A stretch of 64,000 nt of DNA, from positions 1 to 64,000 of the forward strand of contig JAGFBZ010002141.1 of the NCBI GenBank assembly GCA_018398805.1, read 5' to 3'. The number at the start of each line of letters is the position of its first letter. Position 1 is the first letter of the stretch. A model generated the notes under the pieces. That model was not told where the DNA came from, did no database searches, and was given only the letters and a program-made list of their open reading frames with translations. Both the position numbers and the translations under genes were made by a program. The DNA is from Hirundichthys speculiger. Its lineage: Eukaryota > Chordata > Actinopteri > Beloniformes > Exocoetidae. Shown in pieces: positions 11,430 to 31,841 of this stretch.

Positions 11430-11560
11430 TAGGTGTTGGCCCATCAGTGACTGGATAGCTTAGTAGTACTGCCTTTGGTACAGGAGATTGGGGGTTCAAA
11501 TTCCTGTCAGACCTTCCCTTGGGCAAAGTCCTTTACTCTACACCTTAGAATGAGTAATGT
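11430..11560 (+). mobile_element. tRNA-derived SINE-like fragment
   Basis: A tRNA-like pair is visible: GGATAGCTTAGTAGT (A-box-like) and GGGGGTTCAAATTCCTG (B-box-like), about 35-40 bp apart, at about 11450-11506. A short tail mentioning CCTTGGGCAAAGTCCTT follows. It does not fold as a clean cloverleaf by eye, so it is called SINE-like rather than a functional tRNA. Confidence 0.45.
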
Positions 11561-12400
11561 CAATGTAGAGTAGAGGTCTTCGGAACAACCAGAGGTTCTG
11601 ACCCGAATTGGGTCTCACAAGATATGACTCCAGGTTGGGTCGGAATTGGTACAGTTAGTCTCAGGTCCAGTCGGTGCTCTCTGACAGGCTGGGTCTGTGT
11701 TTACCCGAGAGAGGTTAAGATATTGGCGGTGGCAGCTGTCACTCAGCCCCCCGTCCCCTTCCATCCAATAGGCTGCGAAATGTCAGGTGACAGGTCAAGC
11801 AAAAGCAAACAAACAAACAGTAGTTTGGTTTAACCTATGTCAGGACTCGGGGCAGTTAAATAATTATTCATTAACTTAATAAAACAATCGTGTTGCTGTA
11901 GTGTGTTATTACTGGTATGTCCGGCAGCTGTAAAGCACAACGGATCGCCAACATGATAAGGTTGGATGAGAGAATATGTTCACAACACGTCTTGACCAGT
12001 GTAGGCTATTAGTGTTTGCAGTTGCTACAAATAGTATATATATCCTCAAAGAAAATAACGACGTAGATTTATTTTTGTTTACATCACGTAGCCTATGTAG
12101 CAACTGAACCAGGTAGAAGAAGACAACGTTTAGGTAAGAAAATCAAGTTTTATTCAATGCTAGACAACTTTTACCATGAGCAGCTATGGGCTGTATTGTC
12201 TCAGTTCTATTCGGGTATCTCAGTTCGGTTCATGGTCAGAAACTAATGACTTGGGTCGGGTCGATCCTGGGTCCAAATATTGCGGGTCCATTCGGGTTTG
12301 GAACCCGGACTTATGATATTAGCTCGGGTCGGTTTCAGGTCGAATTTTCATGGGTCCATTTGGGTTCGGCTCCATGAAAGAGTCACACTAGCTTGGATGT
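11561..12400. mobile_element. GGGTC-rich repetitive element, possibly hAT-like
   Basis: Both ends are rich in GGGTC/GACCC words. The left (11590-11700) has GACCCGAATTGGGTC, GGTTGGGTCGG and GCTGGGTC. The right (12250-12370) has GGGTCGGGTCGATCC, GGGTCCATTCGGGTTTGG and CTCGGGTCGG. The AT-richer middle has no transposase frame. Dense subterminal repeats are typical of some hAT elements. Exact ends and duplication were not established. Confidence 0.35.
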
Positions 12401-12487
12401 TGCCTGGGTTAATAAGGTCTGCATCAGGTGTTGCGTAATCAGAGCACCCTGATGAGAAATTGGCTACTGGAACAGTGCACTCATACA

Positions 12488-12501
12488 TTATATATATATA
12501 C

Positions 12502-12550
<49 letters not shown>

Positions 12551-12569
12551 ATATATATATATATATATG

Positions 12570-12603
<34 letters not shown>

Positions 12604-12646
12604 CATATATATACATATATGGTGTGTGTGTGTGTGTATATATACA
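12488..12646. repeat. (TA)n microsatellite with (GT)n
   Basis: About 130 bp of TA dinucleotides interrupted by AC or CT, then (GT)7 and a short TA run. Tyr-Ile-rich frames across it are artefacts. Confidence 0.95.
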
Positions 12647-14270
12647 GTACTTCTGATTAGTAGTTTACAAATGAAAAAAAAAACACACACACACTTTGTT
12701 GTGTATATTGGGCTCATAAAGGAAGTCTCAGCCAGTGTGATCTTATTACTGCTGTTCTCTTTTTTCATTTGCAAAAAAATATTGATACAAAAACAGAGGA
12801 AAAGAACTGACATCCTGAAAATGGATGTCATAATAGCCTTGTGTTTTTCTGATGATTGAACAGTGTCTATGTTGAGCTGTCTCATCCCACTGGGGTATTG
12901 GTTTTGTGAATGAAGTGGCCAAACTCCCAGATGGCTGTATTGATACGGCCAGGGGGAGAAGGCAGTGTTAACAAGCCATCCTGCCCCTGCATCCTCTGTC
13001 GTCCATTAAGTCCCCCTCCTCCTAATGCATGAGTAATGGGCTATCTATACACCATAATCAGACAGACCAACACAAACCCAACACTGGCCATCAAGATAAG
13101 ACACACAAACAAGCACACACACAGTTAGCTGCTACATTGACACAGCTGCAATCATTATTCACAGAGGGAGGTCTTGGAGGGGATACTGGGGTGGGGGTGG
13201 GGGTGGGGGTTGAGGGATGAAAAATGACAAGCGGAACTACTATATCTCCGCTGAGGTGGCGTCACAAAGACATGTATGTGTACCAAATTCAACAGAGCCA
13301 TCAATCCAACTTAAGATAGGCTGAGTTCTCTGCTCACGCTTTCTGCAATTTGATTGCAATTTACTTTCATCTGTCCCAGTAAGCAATTGCTTTCATGACA
13401 TGTTGTTTGCTTGTTTTGTGTGTTGTCCTCTGCTGTCTTCATCATTTTATATCTGCAATGACAGCTCACCAAAAATTACAACCCATAACATCTACTATCA
13501 CAAACACAGACAGCTACATTAACAATACCTTTTGTGTGTCGTAACTGTTTTGGCCCCCTATAATTTAATGTTCAAAAATATGAATTTATTTATTTATTTA
13601 AAGTTTATTTATATTCTGACAGTTGGAAATTGTCTGTAAAGGACATACTTACTTTCAGCTGGTAATTATTTCACTTATTTTAGTCTGCAAATATTCAATA
13701 TTTTAAATGAAATGGAAGTTTGTGTTGCTAGGGCTTTGTGTAAATAAGGACAGTGGGAGATATTCAGTTGTTACTGCTGCAAGCTACAATTACTTCTTTG
13801 TTATAATTGGGATTTTGGAAGCAGAAGCTGTTTTATTTTAACAAGAGGTTATTTTACAATAAAGTTATATGGCGTATTCTCTAGCCCAGCAGCTTGTCCC
13901 TAACAGACACATAGATTCATATCTGACCTAAGAGAATAAATATCTTCCAGCTGAATTCCTGCTATTCATAAAAAGAAATATGCAATTCTTCTAGGAAATC
14001 ATATTTCTTAAATATTCATATTTAAGACATGAAGTCAATGCACAATTCAGATTTAGAATAGCACTGACTTCATCCATAATCATTTATACAGCCCTTGATC
14101 GCTTTAAGTTTATGTTTATGACAGCCAAGAAAATTGTCTGATTCATTGATGCCGTGTGTTCACAGAAAAAAAAAAACAGCTCCATTAATGTAATGGCACC
14201 AGGCTACATCTGGAGTATGAGTCATGCACCTTTGCATTAATCCTCAATCTAATGAAGTTCATTAGCTTGA
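12647..14270. other. Intergenic, no gene seen
   Basis: No coding or RNA feature recognised. Contains a GGGGTG repeat at about 13186-13213 with quadruplex potential. Confidence 0.5.
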
Positions 14271-15009
14271 TGTACAACCCCAATTCCAAAAAAGTTGGGA
14301 TGCTGTGTAAAACATAACTAAAAATAGAATGAAATAAATTTTCAAATCATATGAACCTATATTTTATTCCCAACAGAACATAAAGAACATATCAAATGTT
14401 GAAACTGAGACCATTGAATGGAAAATAGTAGCTCATTTTGACTGATGGCAGCAACACGTCTAAAAAAAAGCAACAAAAGGCTGAAAAGTAATTTAAGCAA
14501 ATCAACAACAAAGCAACACTCCATTAAAAACAGGCATGATGCTACTGGACATCACTGCTTGGACCAGGTGCTGAACTGGCCTGCTTGCAGTCCAGACCTT
14601 TAACCAATATTAAAAAAAATTTGGCCCATCATGAAACAAAAAATTAGGCAGGACCCAAGAGCAGATAGAATCCTGCGTCAGACGAGAATGGGTCACCATT
14701 CCTTTCCTAAAACTCCAGAAACTGGTCTCCTCACTTCCCCAGAAATGTACAGACAGTTGTTAAAAGAAGGGAGGATGCTGCACAATGGTAAACATCACTC
14801 TGTTCCAACTTTTTTTGAGATGTGTTGCTGCCATCAAAGTTAAAATGAGCTAATGTTTTTCATGAATGGCAAAAGGTCTCAGTTTCAACATCTGATATGT
14901 TCTTTATGTTCTGTTGGGAATAAAATATGGGTTTATGAGATTTGAAAACTGAATTCTGTTTTTATTTATGTTTTACACAGCATCCCAACTTTTTGGGGAA
15001 TTGGATTAT
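14271..15009 (+). mobile_element. Internally deleted Tc1/mariner-type DNA transposon
   Basis: The left end TACAACCCCAATTCC followed by AAAAAAGTTGGGATGCTGTG is mirrored at the right (about 14970-15009: TTTACACAGCATCCCAACTT, then GGGGAATTGGATTATA). This gives ~40-bp terminal inverted repeats in a ~740-bp element. A second, inner pair repeats the word AACATAAAGAACATATCA in inverted form. About 14540-14830 holds a broken transposase C-terminal remnant (an LNWPACSPDL-like block with stops). Superfamily is inferred from the TA-type ends. The 3' half resembles 15750-16036. Confidence 0.7.
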
Positions 15010-15590
15010 ACATTTTCAGCACCTGCTCTACACATTTGCATTATTCTTCATGAAATTTGGAACCAGTTCTGAGGTGGAACTGATTTTCAATTCTAACCTC
15101 TAATCATGACCAATCAGAGCAGACTAAAGAGCCACTGTTCTGCTTAATTAGAGCAGAAAAGTCAATTTTCATGCATGTAAGTGTTTAAACAGTGGAGTAC
15201 ATTGATACAACAGGCAGAGTGAGCAGTTGTGACTCTACAGGTGAGGTTTATCTGAGACTCCAGCTCCTTGCTTTTCATTAGGAGCTGCAGTAGCATGGCC
15301 CTCCAGGCTGCTGAATAACAGGGGATCATTAAGGAAAGGTAAATCTAATTACGAGTCTCAAGCACAAAGAGCTGTGTCACTGCTGGAGGGGAATAGGTGA
15401 TGTTACAACAATGCTGGGTGACCCCTGCACCACCCAGGAGCTACTAACATGCAATTAGATTTACACTTCTCTGCTGAGTTGTAAGGGAGGGTTCATTGGA
15501 CATTTTGTTTTTTTTCACAATATGCTTCACATCCAGTGATAAAAACATTGTGTCTTTATAACTGTTTATACTGTATGTGTGCAGGTCTGA
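15010..15590. other. Intergenic, no gene seen
   Basis: Nothing recognised between two related transposon copies. Confidence 0.45.
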
Positions 15591-15599
15591 ATACTGCTG

Positions 15600-16036
15600 C
15601 GAAAGAAAACATATATAGTTTCATGAAAATCTTTGGTGGAAGGAGCAACCTGCAATCTTCACTGGTCTACCATCCACAAGTTGCGAGTGCAAATGTACGT
15701 GCAAAAATACGTCAAAGACGACCATGAACTCTTCAGCAGCTGAAAACCTGTCCAGCAAGAACGGGACCAAAGTCCAACACCGAAACTCCAGAAACTCATA
15801 ACCTCGATGCCCAGACATCTTACAGCTTAAAAGAAGAGGAGATGTTCTAGCATGATAAACATGCCCCTGTCCTGTAGCAGGCATCAAATTTGTGCCTAAA
15901 AGTGTAAACTTTCTCAGTTTAAACATTTGTTATGTTATCTATGTTCTGTTGTGAATAAGACATTGGCTCATGTGATTTGAAAGTCTTTTATTCAAATTTA
16001 AAAAATCCCAACTTTTCCAGAATTTGGGTTGTAGTG
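15600..16036 (+). mobile_element. 3' part of a related DNA transposon
   Basis: Ends with AAAATCCCAACTTTTCCAGA and ATTTGGGTTGTA, the same type of terminus as the element at 14271-15009. It also shares TTATGTTCTGTTG.GAATAA and CATGTGATTTGAAA just inside the end. An inner block (about 15750-15830: CAAGAACGGGACCAAAGTCC, CTCATAACCTCGATGCCCAG) is a degraded transposase 3' end. No left terminus was found. Confidence 0.6.
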
Positions 16037-17705
16037 ATTGATGGAAATTGTTGCTGAATAGCATGTAGCTCCTTGTGAGTTTTTATCTTGCTGGGCATGT
16101 CTAACAAGAAAAACAGAGGGTATTTGGATGTATCCGGATCCCAATCGACTTATCAGATATGACATTTTAAAAAGCACAGGCTACTTCAGAAACAAATACC
16201 AAGTGAGATACATGAGCTGGATTGCCTAAAGCATTGATAATAAATGACAGATAATCATCAAAAAATAGTTTAAAAGGTTAAAGCCACTGCTTCCCTTCAA
16301 GTGTTCTGTTCTGAGACATTTTAAACACATCATCCTCTCTTATATACAAGTCTAAGCTTTTCTGTCACTTTATTCTTCATCCTTGTCTTTTTATCATCAA
16401 AACCTATTGTTCTTTTTCAAAATAGGCACACTGGAAGACTTGGTTGGAGGATGAAGTCGAAAAGATATAAATATAAATCCGAAATGAACTTGCTGTGCAG
16501 TCATAATGGGGTGACATCAAATTACATTTGCACCTTGTATAAACAATCTAGTGATGAGGCTAAAAGCCTGTATGAAAACAAACCAAGATCAATTTAATGT
16601 GTGAATCTGAGCTCTAGTTGTTAATCATGTTGGGGTCAGAACATCCTGCTGGTCAGACTGGAAATGTATGTGGTCATGTCGCTGACACACCTGTGCAACT
16701 CTGTAGTTACAGGCCACCATGGCACTAGAGTGATGACGGCAGTTGCTATGGACCACTGAGCATCAGTGCCTCAACCACTCACCCACCCCAGGAACACTTT
16801 ATGCCACTGCTGTCATTACACATGTAGACATAAGCATTAGAAGAGCACTCTGTGTGATTACTCATTCCGCTTGGCAGCTGTATTTTGACACATGAAAAAA
16901 AAAAATCACAGTCATCAACACAGGCGCTCTCGTAGAGAAAGGTGTTGGGAAAATATAAGCCTTTAGACAAGCAGAACCTCCTTGTTCTGTAAGTTTTAAG
17001 CAATTTTCCTACTGAATGTGTGAATGATGGCACTAAAGACATTGTTAGACAGGATAGTCTCATTATATCATATCCCAACAGAAATGCAACTGTAATTGAT
17101 GAGATATCCGTAAATAGATATTTTTCAATTTTTATCAATGGATTTGTTTTTATGGACATAAACTGTGTATGTACATGGGCATGATAAACTGTGACATACA
17201 GTAGTTATATATTGAATCAAGTTTTTCAAATTATTACTATCTCAGCAATTTGAGAAACTGTCTAGAGACATAACTCATTTATTTCTGCCTTAGGACACCA
17301 ATTCCTTTTTATTCTCATATTTAGGTGAAAAAAACAGGTTAATACACGTATACATTTTCACTCATTTAGTTTTCACAACAGGTGTCTGCATAAGTCAGCA
17401 TAAGGACGGACAAGGAGGGGGTGGTTCAGAGATATAATTGTAATTAAGGGGAGCCCCAATAGTATTTAAACAAGTTATTACCCTTAATTCTGTTTCAAAA
17501 CCTACATTTTCTTTTAGATGCTTCTTATTTTTGATTCATGTGGTTACAGTCTATCAGTAAACATATTTCTCTTAATAAATTGGGGGGGGGCACAATGTAG
17601 TGGTAATCATAACAAGTCAATTGGAGATGTGCAATAATAATAATAGTTCCCTCTCTCATTGTTCCATCATTATTTTCTTGTGTCTCTTAGTCACCTCTGC
17701 CATGA
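16037..17705. other. Intergenic, no gene seen
   Basis: No recognisable exon. The minus-strand frame at 16779-17159 (126 codons) has no domain or supporting features. Confidence 0.5.
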
Positions 17706-17707
17706 TA

Positions 17708-18949
17708 CACTATATTGCCAAATGTATTTGCTCACCCATCCAAAATATCAGAATCAGGTGCTCCAATCACTTCCATAGCCACAGGTGGAGAAAATTTAGC
17801 ACCTAGACATGCAGACTGTTTCTACAAACATTTGTGATAGAATGGGTCGCTCTCAGGAACTCAGTGAATTCTAGCGTGGAACTGTGATAGGATGACACCT
17901 GAGCAACAAATCCAGTCATGAAATGTCCTCACTCCTAAATATTCCACAGTCAACTGTCAACTGTATTATAAGGAAATGGAAGTGTTTGGGAACGAACAGC
18001 AACTCAGCCATGAAGTGGTAGGACACGTAAACTGACAGAGCGGGGTCAGTGGATGCTGAAGTGCATAGTGTGAAGAGGTCACCAACTTTCTGCAAAGTCA
18101 ATCACTACAGACCTCCAAACCTCATGTGGCCTTCAGATTAGCTCAACAGCAGTGTCAGAGAGCTTCATGAACGGGTTTCCATGGTCAAGCAGCTGCATCC
18201 AAGCCATACATCACCAAGTGCAATGCAAAACGTTGGATGCAGTGGTGTAAAGCAGCCACCACTGGACTCTAGAGCAGTGGAGGAACCGTTCTCTGGAGTG
18301 ACGAATCACACTTCTCCATCTGGCAATCTGATAGAGGAGTCTGAGTTTGGCGGTTGCCAGGACAACGGTACTTGTCTGACTCCATTGTGCCAAGTGTAAA
18401 GTTTGGTGGAGGGAGGGTTTATGGTGTTTATGGGGTTGTTTTTCAGAAGCTGGGCTTGACCCCTTAGTTCCAGTGAAAGGAACTCTGAATGCTTCAGCAG
18501 ACCAAGACATTTTGGACAATTCCATCCTCCCAACTTTGTGTGAACAGTTTGGAGCTAGAACCTTCCTCTTCCAACATGACTGTGCATCAGTGCACAAAGC
18601 AAGGTCCATAAAGACATGGATGGCAGAGTCTGGTGTGGATGAACTTGTTTAGCCTGCACAGAGTCCTGACATCAACCCAATAGAAGACCTTTGGGATGAA
18701 TTAGAGCAGAGACTGAGAGCCAGGCCTTCTCAGCCAACATCAGTGTTTGACCTCACAAATGTTCTTCTAGAAGAATGATCAAAAATCCCCATAAACACAC
18801 TCCTAAACCTTGTGGACAGCCTTCCCAGAAGAGTTGAAGCTGTTCTAGCTGCAAAGGGTGGAGCCACATCATATTGATTAGGAATGGGATGTTACTAAAG
18901 CTCATATGTGAGTCAAGGCAGGTGAGTGAATACTTTTGGCAGTATAGTA
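17708..18949 (+). pseudogene. Near full-length but dead Tc1-like transposon
   Basis: The left terminus (CACTATATTGCCAAATGTAT, then TTGCTCACCC) and right terminus (GGTGAGTGAATACTTTTGGC, then AGTATAGTA) are inverted copies, bordered by TA on the left and a TA-like dinucleotide on the right. The ~1.24-kb interior follows a Tc1-like transposase. The start is near 17842 (MGRSQELSEF), then a helix-turn-helix region (LLNIPQSTVNCIIRKW). The DDE part has WSDE-type sequence near 18296, FQHDCAS near 18570 and AQSPDINPIEDLWDELEQRL near 18657. Stops and frameshifts break it repeatedly, so it cannot encode active transposase. Confidence 0.9.
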
Positions 18950-21921
18950 TATCAACTGTTGCTCGATGAGTAAGTTTTATCTTTGCTAATATGTGATATA
19001 CTGCCATATTTAGTCATATGCAATTGTTGCAAAAGACAATTGGGACAGAAATCCAAAGTTACTTTGGCTGCTTTTTTTTTTTCCAAATGTATAACCTGCA
19101 GACCATGAACGCTTGATGATGCTTCCTAACAGTAAGCAAATATTTGTTCAAATGAAACAGAAAGTGATATTCTTAAAATAAAAGGCAGCATTTTGTGTTG
19201 CTTTTAAAGCTGCCTGGTCAGGGTTAAAAACCTTCATGACTTATCTTTAAATAAACCATTATGAACAATAAATCATTATCAACGTTTATCACATTCTAGA
19301 ATTTTTCTTTTTCTCACGCACTTGGTAAATAAGAAACAAAAAAAAAAGAGCAAAGCTGTAGGGATGAAAATTGATAAACATTCTATCGATACCAATACCA
19401 TTATTGATTCTGCTCAAGATACTTCAGAGCATGAACCAGTGTGAGACGTGTACAGCGTGTGAGACAACATGCTAAACATTCCACTTTGTTTCAGATGGAT
19501 CGTGAGCTATGCCTGCTTTAATGTTTTGAATGCCTTCAGATGTACCACTGCAGTGCTATATACGTGGCTTCTGCTGTCGATCTGAAAGTGATATTCCTGC
19601 TTTTGCTTGAATCTTCCTGCTCTGCAGATAGTGATCTGGCAAAAAGGAAAAAAAAAAATGCGCTGTCCATTGTCTGTTGTTGCTGTCTCTGGTAGTCATT
19701 TTCTCTCTATTCTTATCCTCTCACTCCAACTCGTTGATGACAAATAGTCGTCCTACCTGATTTGATAGAAATGTTAGGTGCCCTGAGAGTGATTTTCTTT
19801 TATTTTTAATTTGGAACTAAAAATACAATTGAATTATTGTATATATATATATATATATACTCTTGCAAAGAACGTTTCCTTAAAGATGTTTTTGCCCACT
19901 GTTAAATAAATTTTTACTATTAAGGTATAATAGTTTATGAATAATTAGTGAGTTCTAGTGAGTCGATTGTACAACACTTAAACACTTGACTGGACAATCG
20001 GACAGAGGGTGCAAGAGAAAATTTAATCTTCAGTGTTTACAGCAGAGATGGTCATTGTAACTCACAGCAGCGTACAGGACAACCGTGTCAGCACAAGACA
20101 ATGAATTAAGGAAACGCCGTCATTTTAACCACTCATTATCAACATTTAAGCCTTGAGCTACATTCTTCTCAGCCAGCCTCAGATTAACCCCGCCATGGTG
20201 CCTGACGGATATCCCACATAGATTAGATATTCTACGTTAGATACTAAGTAACAGGTCACAGTGACCTAATGCAATTTTCAACCAACACTCATTAAAGTGG
20301 ATGGATTTTTTTTCAGAGTCTTAGATCCATTTGAAGCTGTAGAGTATTTCTTTTATGAGTCATCTGCAGGTGCTTAGGTTTGTGGGCAACAGAAAACACA
20401 TTTCTCCATTGGTCTCACATCATTCCACCTGTCAAAAGGTGTGGGCAAGAATCACAGTAAACAATAAAGAAGAAGACTTATAATTATGAACACACTTTTA
20501 TTTTATTTAAACCTGATCTTTGCATAGGATTTCTGGAAATAGAAATACTTTTATGATGTTTAACTCACAGAAAGTGTGTATTCTTATTGCAGAAGCTCCA
20601 CAAGTGAGTTTTCCAGTCTGAGAATAACAGGCAAAAAAAGAAATATTTTGTGATTTCTATTTTTTGTGTCTATGCATTTTAATCAGATTAAGTTTGCCCA
20701 CAGCTCATACATGCTCATGTGGGGCATGTTTATCTAACATTATCGCAGCAAATAAGATATTTATTTAGGGAATTTCTCCTCATCAACTGAATGAGTGTGA
20801 TGAACTTCAGAACGGTGACCAGCATTTTTTCAGCAGAGAGTGAAAGAAAAGAAACATGGAGGATGATGAATAACAGCCCAGCTGGTTGTGTTAGCTGCAA
20901 TTAGTCTGTGTGAAGTCCCACAATTATGCAGGGAAGAGCTGACACAAAGCCACAATGCTGCCGCTGAATCAATGCATAATTGTAATAATTATCACGCTGG
21001 TGACATTTGTGGACATGTCCAACTCTTCCAGAAACCATGATGGTTATAAACACAGTATTGAACTGAAGAGAGGTGTTACTTCCTCAAGTGCAACATTAGT
21101 AACAAAAGGTAGCATTGATACCTGGTGTGAAAAACAGCAGGGTATACGCAGTCAGGAAAGACTTCTAAAAAACTTTCCTTGAGGCTAATTTGCTTTCCAA
21201 ATATGTATATTGTGAAATTATTGCACTTCTAAAGTCTGTGAGAAAGTTTTGCATATTTACCATTTTAATTCCCACTCCATTTCATGGTCAGCAACCTGAG
21301 ATCACTTTAGAAGTGATACCTGTAAATGCATTGTTTAAATAATGTAATCAGAACAAAGCTTTTTCAGATTATAACTGATTAGTACATGTGGAAGAAGAGG
21401 TGATAAAAGTACTAAGGTATTATTATAAAATATTGTTACCCAAGAAGTCCTATTACTTTAATTGAATTCTTCTAAAAGTCATAGTCAAGAAAATTCTTAC
21501 TTAAATGAAAATACATTGATTAAATTAAAAACATGTTAAATGTAGTTGACAGCTCAGCGTTCAGAGCCACAGGTGTCACAGGTGACCTGTCGACCTCTAC
21601 AGGCAAATCAGCTGAAGCTGTGGACTGAAATTACTTAAATCCACTATATAACATCCTACTCTTTCCGTTATTGAAAGGTCTAAAAAGTATTGTTTGTTCC
21701 TGTGTTTTATTAGCCTTCTTGCAACTGAATCCAAAGCTCATCAAGCATTTTACCTCTTACATGTCACAGTTGTGGGACTAGATTTTGAGATCATTTTATT
21801 TTTTTATTGATTTTCTCTTCAGAATGTTTTTGTGGGTCTAAAAATTTGTGCTCAAAGATGCAGCAGGTAGATATTCAGTATAAGGGAAAAGCAAACAAAC
21901 AAAAAACTGGAGTCTAATGAT
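18950..21921. other. Intergenic, no gene seen
   Basis: AT-rich DNA. Around 19365-19650 the words TCTATCGATACCAATACC suggest a degraded hAT-type MITE. A short (TA)n lies at 19842-19859. No coding exon recognised. Confidence 0.45.
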
Positions 21922-22285
21922 GATTCATTCATTTTCCTTCTGGGATTAATAAAGTATATTTGAATTTGAAAGAAGGTTCCTGGTTCAAACCTCAGCAGGG
22001 GCCTTTCTGTGTGGAGTTTGCATGTTCTCCCCGTGCTTGCGTGAGTTTCCTCCGGGTACTCCGGCTTCCTCCCACAGTCCAAAGACATGCATGGTAGGTT
22101 AATTGATGGTTCTAAATTGCCCGTAGGAGTGATTGTGAGTGTGAATATTTGTTCATCTACATGTGGCCCTGTGATGGACTGGTGACCTGTCCAGGGTGAA
22201 CCCCTGCCTTTCACCCAAGGAGAGCTGGGATAGGCTCCAGATCCTGCATAGGATTAAACGGGCATTAATAATGGATGGATGGAGG
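21922..22285 (+). mobile_element. SINE-type repeat behind a LINE-like tail
   Basis: The first ~45 bp (TTCTGGGATTAATAAAGTAT) resemble a LINE 3' terminus. From about 21973 the sequence matches the family at 8108-8497 and 53637-53985: GGTTCCTGGTTCAAACCTCA, GTGGAGTTTGCATGTTCTCC, CCTCCCACAGTCCAAAGACA, GATGGACTGGTGACCTGTCC, ending in (GGAT)n. Confidence 0.7.
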
Positions 22286-24053
<1,768 letters not shown>

Positions 24054-24129
24054 ACTAGGCTCTGATAGGATGAGTGGATGAGTGTGATAGATCCTGCAGA
24101 CCAACTGACTAGAGTAAGATTAGTGTGTT

Positions 24130-24137
24130 TGACGTCA
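24130..24137 (+). promoter_or_regulatory. th: CRE in th proximal promoter
   Basis: A perfect palindromic TGACGTCA sits 21 bp upstream of the TATA box. Mammalian TH promoters carry the same CRE just upstream of TATA, where CREB/ATF factors drive basal and cAMP-induced transcription. The identical arrangement makes this a strong candidate. Confidence 0.8.
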
Positions 24138-24158
24138 GAAACCGCAAACAAATGATCC

Positions 24159-24165
24159 TATAAAA
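24159..24165 (+). promoter_or_regulatory. th: TATA box of th
   Basis: TATAAAA lies ~150 bp upstream of the start codon and just after the CRE. It predicts transcription starting near 24185-24195 and a 5' UTR of about 120 bp. Confidence 0.75.
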
Positions 24166-24310
24166 GAGGAAACCTGTCGGGGTGAAAAAAAAAAAGACCA
24201 AAAAGTCCGGTCACACAGCTAAGCCGAAGAAATCTCGAGGGCACCACAAGTACACCATCTCTTCTCTCACAGGGATACTTAGGCAAAACAGAAAAGTTTT
24301 TAGCGTAAAG

Positions 24311-30695
<6,385 letters not shown>

Positions 30696-31375
30696 TGAAG
30701 CTCCAGTCATCAACCATCCTGCAATTGTTTGCTTCCCTCTCTGCTAAGCTCTGCAATGTCCAACATGTGACAAGACTGATGTGTTCATCTTTTTGTGCTG
30801 TACCTCCAGTATGACGCTGAGCTGTTGTTTGATGTAGCTGCCTGTCTGGCCAACAAGGTTGCAACCTTTAAAACTGCAAAAGGCAACACTGGCAAAGTCT
30901 CCAAAGATGCTTAATGCTTTGCTGGGTGTGGGTGCATTTGTGAACTGGTGTGGTTTCACTTGACTGAGCTGCTCATACTTTTAAAGCAAAATTGTCTTGT
31001 TTGAGAAATGTGTCAAAGAAGCCAAAATCAAATGAATATGTGATTATGAATGTATTTCAAAAAAACTAAATGAATATGGTGTGACTATTTTAAAATAAAA
31101 GAAAGATAACGGTAGCCTATAGTGGAGATTTACATGTATATTTTAATAATTTATTTTGACAAGAAACAAAAATGGCCCTTAGCTGCTTGTTAAACTTTTA
31201 TTTATTGATATGTTAATCCGGTATTAAGTGGTAACGTTCAGATTAATTTATATTTGTGCTGTTTTGTTACGTCTTGTCATGTTTTTGGTGTTGTCTTTGT
31301 CTTGAAGTGTAAATGCATAATAAAAATAGAAAAAAAGATACACTCTATGTAATAAACTGTTGATAGCAAAGTGAT
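30696..31375 (+). other. th: th 3' UTR
   Basis: Follows the stop codon and contains no further coding sequence. Three AATAAA hexamers lie at 31094-31099, 31319-31324 and 31351-31356, so the mRNA probably ends between about 31115 and 31375. Confidence 0.65.
31319..31356 (+). terminator. th: Poly(A) signals of th
   Basis: Two AATAAA hexamers (31319-31324 and 31351-31356) occur close together about 0.63-0.66 kb after the stop. An earlier one at 31094-31099 may be used too. Confidence 0.5.
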
Positions 31376-31504
31376 AAATGAAAATGAATGGCAAACAAAC
31401 GTGCTGCTTGTTGCTTATTTACAGATTAATATCGGTCTGCAGTCGAAGTTTAAATGTTTTATCGTATTACAACATTTTGAGACGCAATTTGTAGAGTCCT
31501 TTTT

Positions 31505-31523
31505 CTGCCGCTAGATGGAGCCG
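31505..31523 (+). promoter_or_regulatory. CTCF-like motif between th and igf2
   Basis: TGCCGCTAGATGGAGCCG matches the CTCF core pattern. It shares CTAGATGGAGCCG with the inverted motif in th intron 12, so the two point away from each other. Confidence 0.35.
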
Positions 31524-31841
31524 TTGTCACTGCATGATCTTAAAGTCACTGGGTATCCATGGAGGTTTTTAAAGGAATTACTTTGATTTATGATTTCCTT
31601 CTGCCACCCACCGCAATATCCTGTTTTACCACTTTAAGTTGTGTTTTTGAAAAGAATTTAAATAAATACCCTAGAAGTAGGTGGGAAATAATGCTTCTTA
31701 TAATACATGCACAAGCTGAGACAATGAAGGGAACAGTCAATCTTCACAGTAGAGCATCAAATCAGTTAAACCAGGAAATCAATCTGGTTATGATTATTGA
31801 ATGATTATTTTGGTTTCCACTGACTGTTGATATGGCTTTTT

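Noticed and set aside
11450..11506. Possible functional tRNA gene
   Set aside because: A- and B-box-like words are present but the arms do not pair into a convincing cloverleaf and a SINE-like tail follows.
16779..17159. 126-codon minus-strand frame
   Set aside because: No domain or conservation evidence, composition like the surrounding intergenic DNA.
24182..24310. In-frame upstream extension of th exon 1
   Set aside because: No ATG occurs in this stretch and the TATA position makes it 5' UTR. The lysine-rich translation has no TH counterpart.
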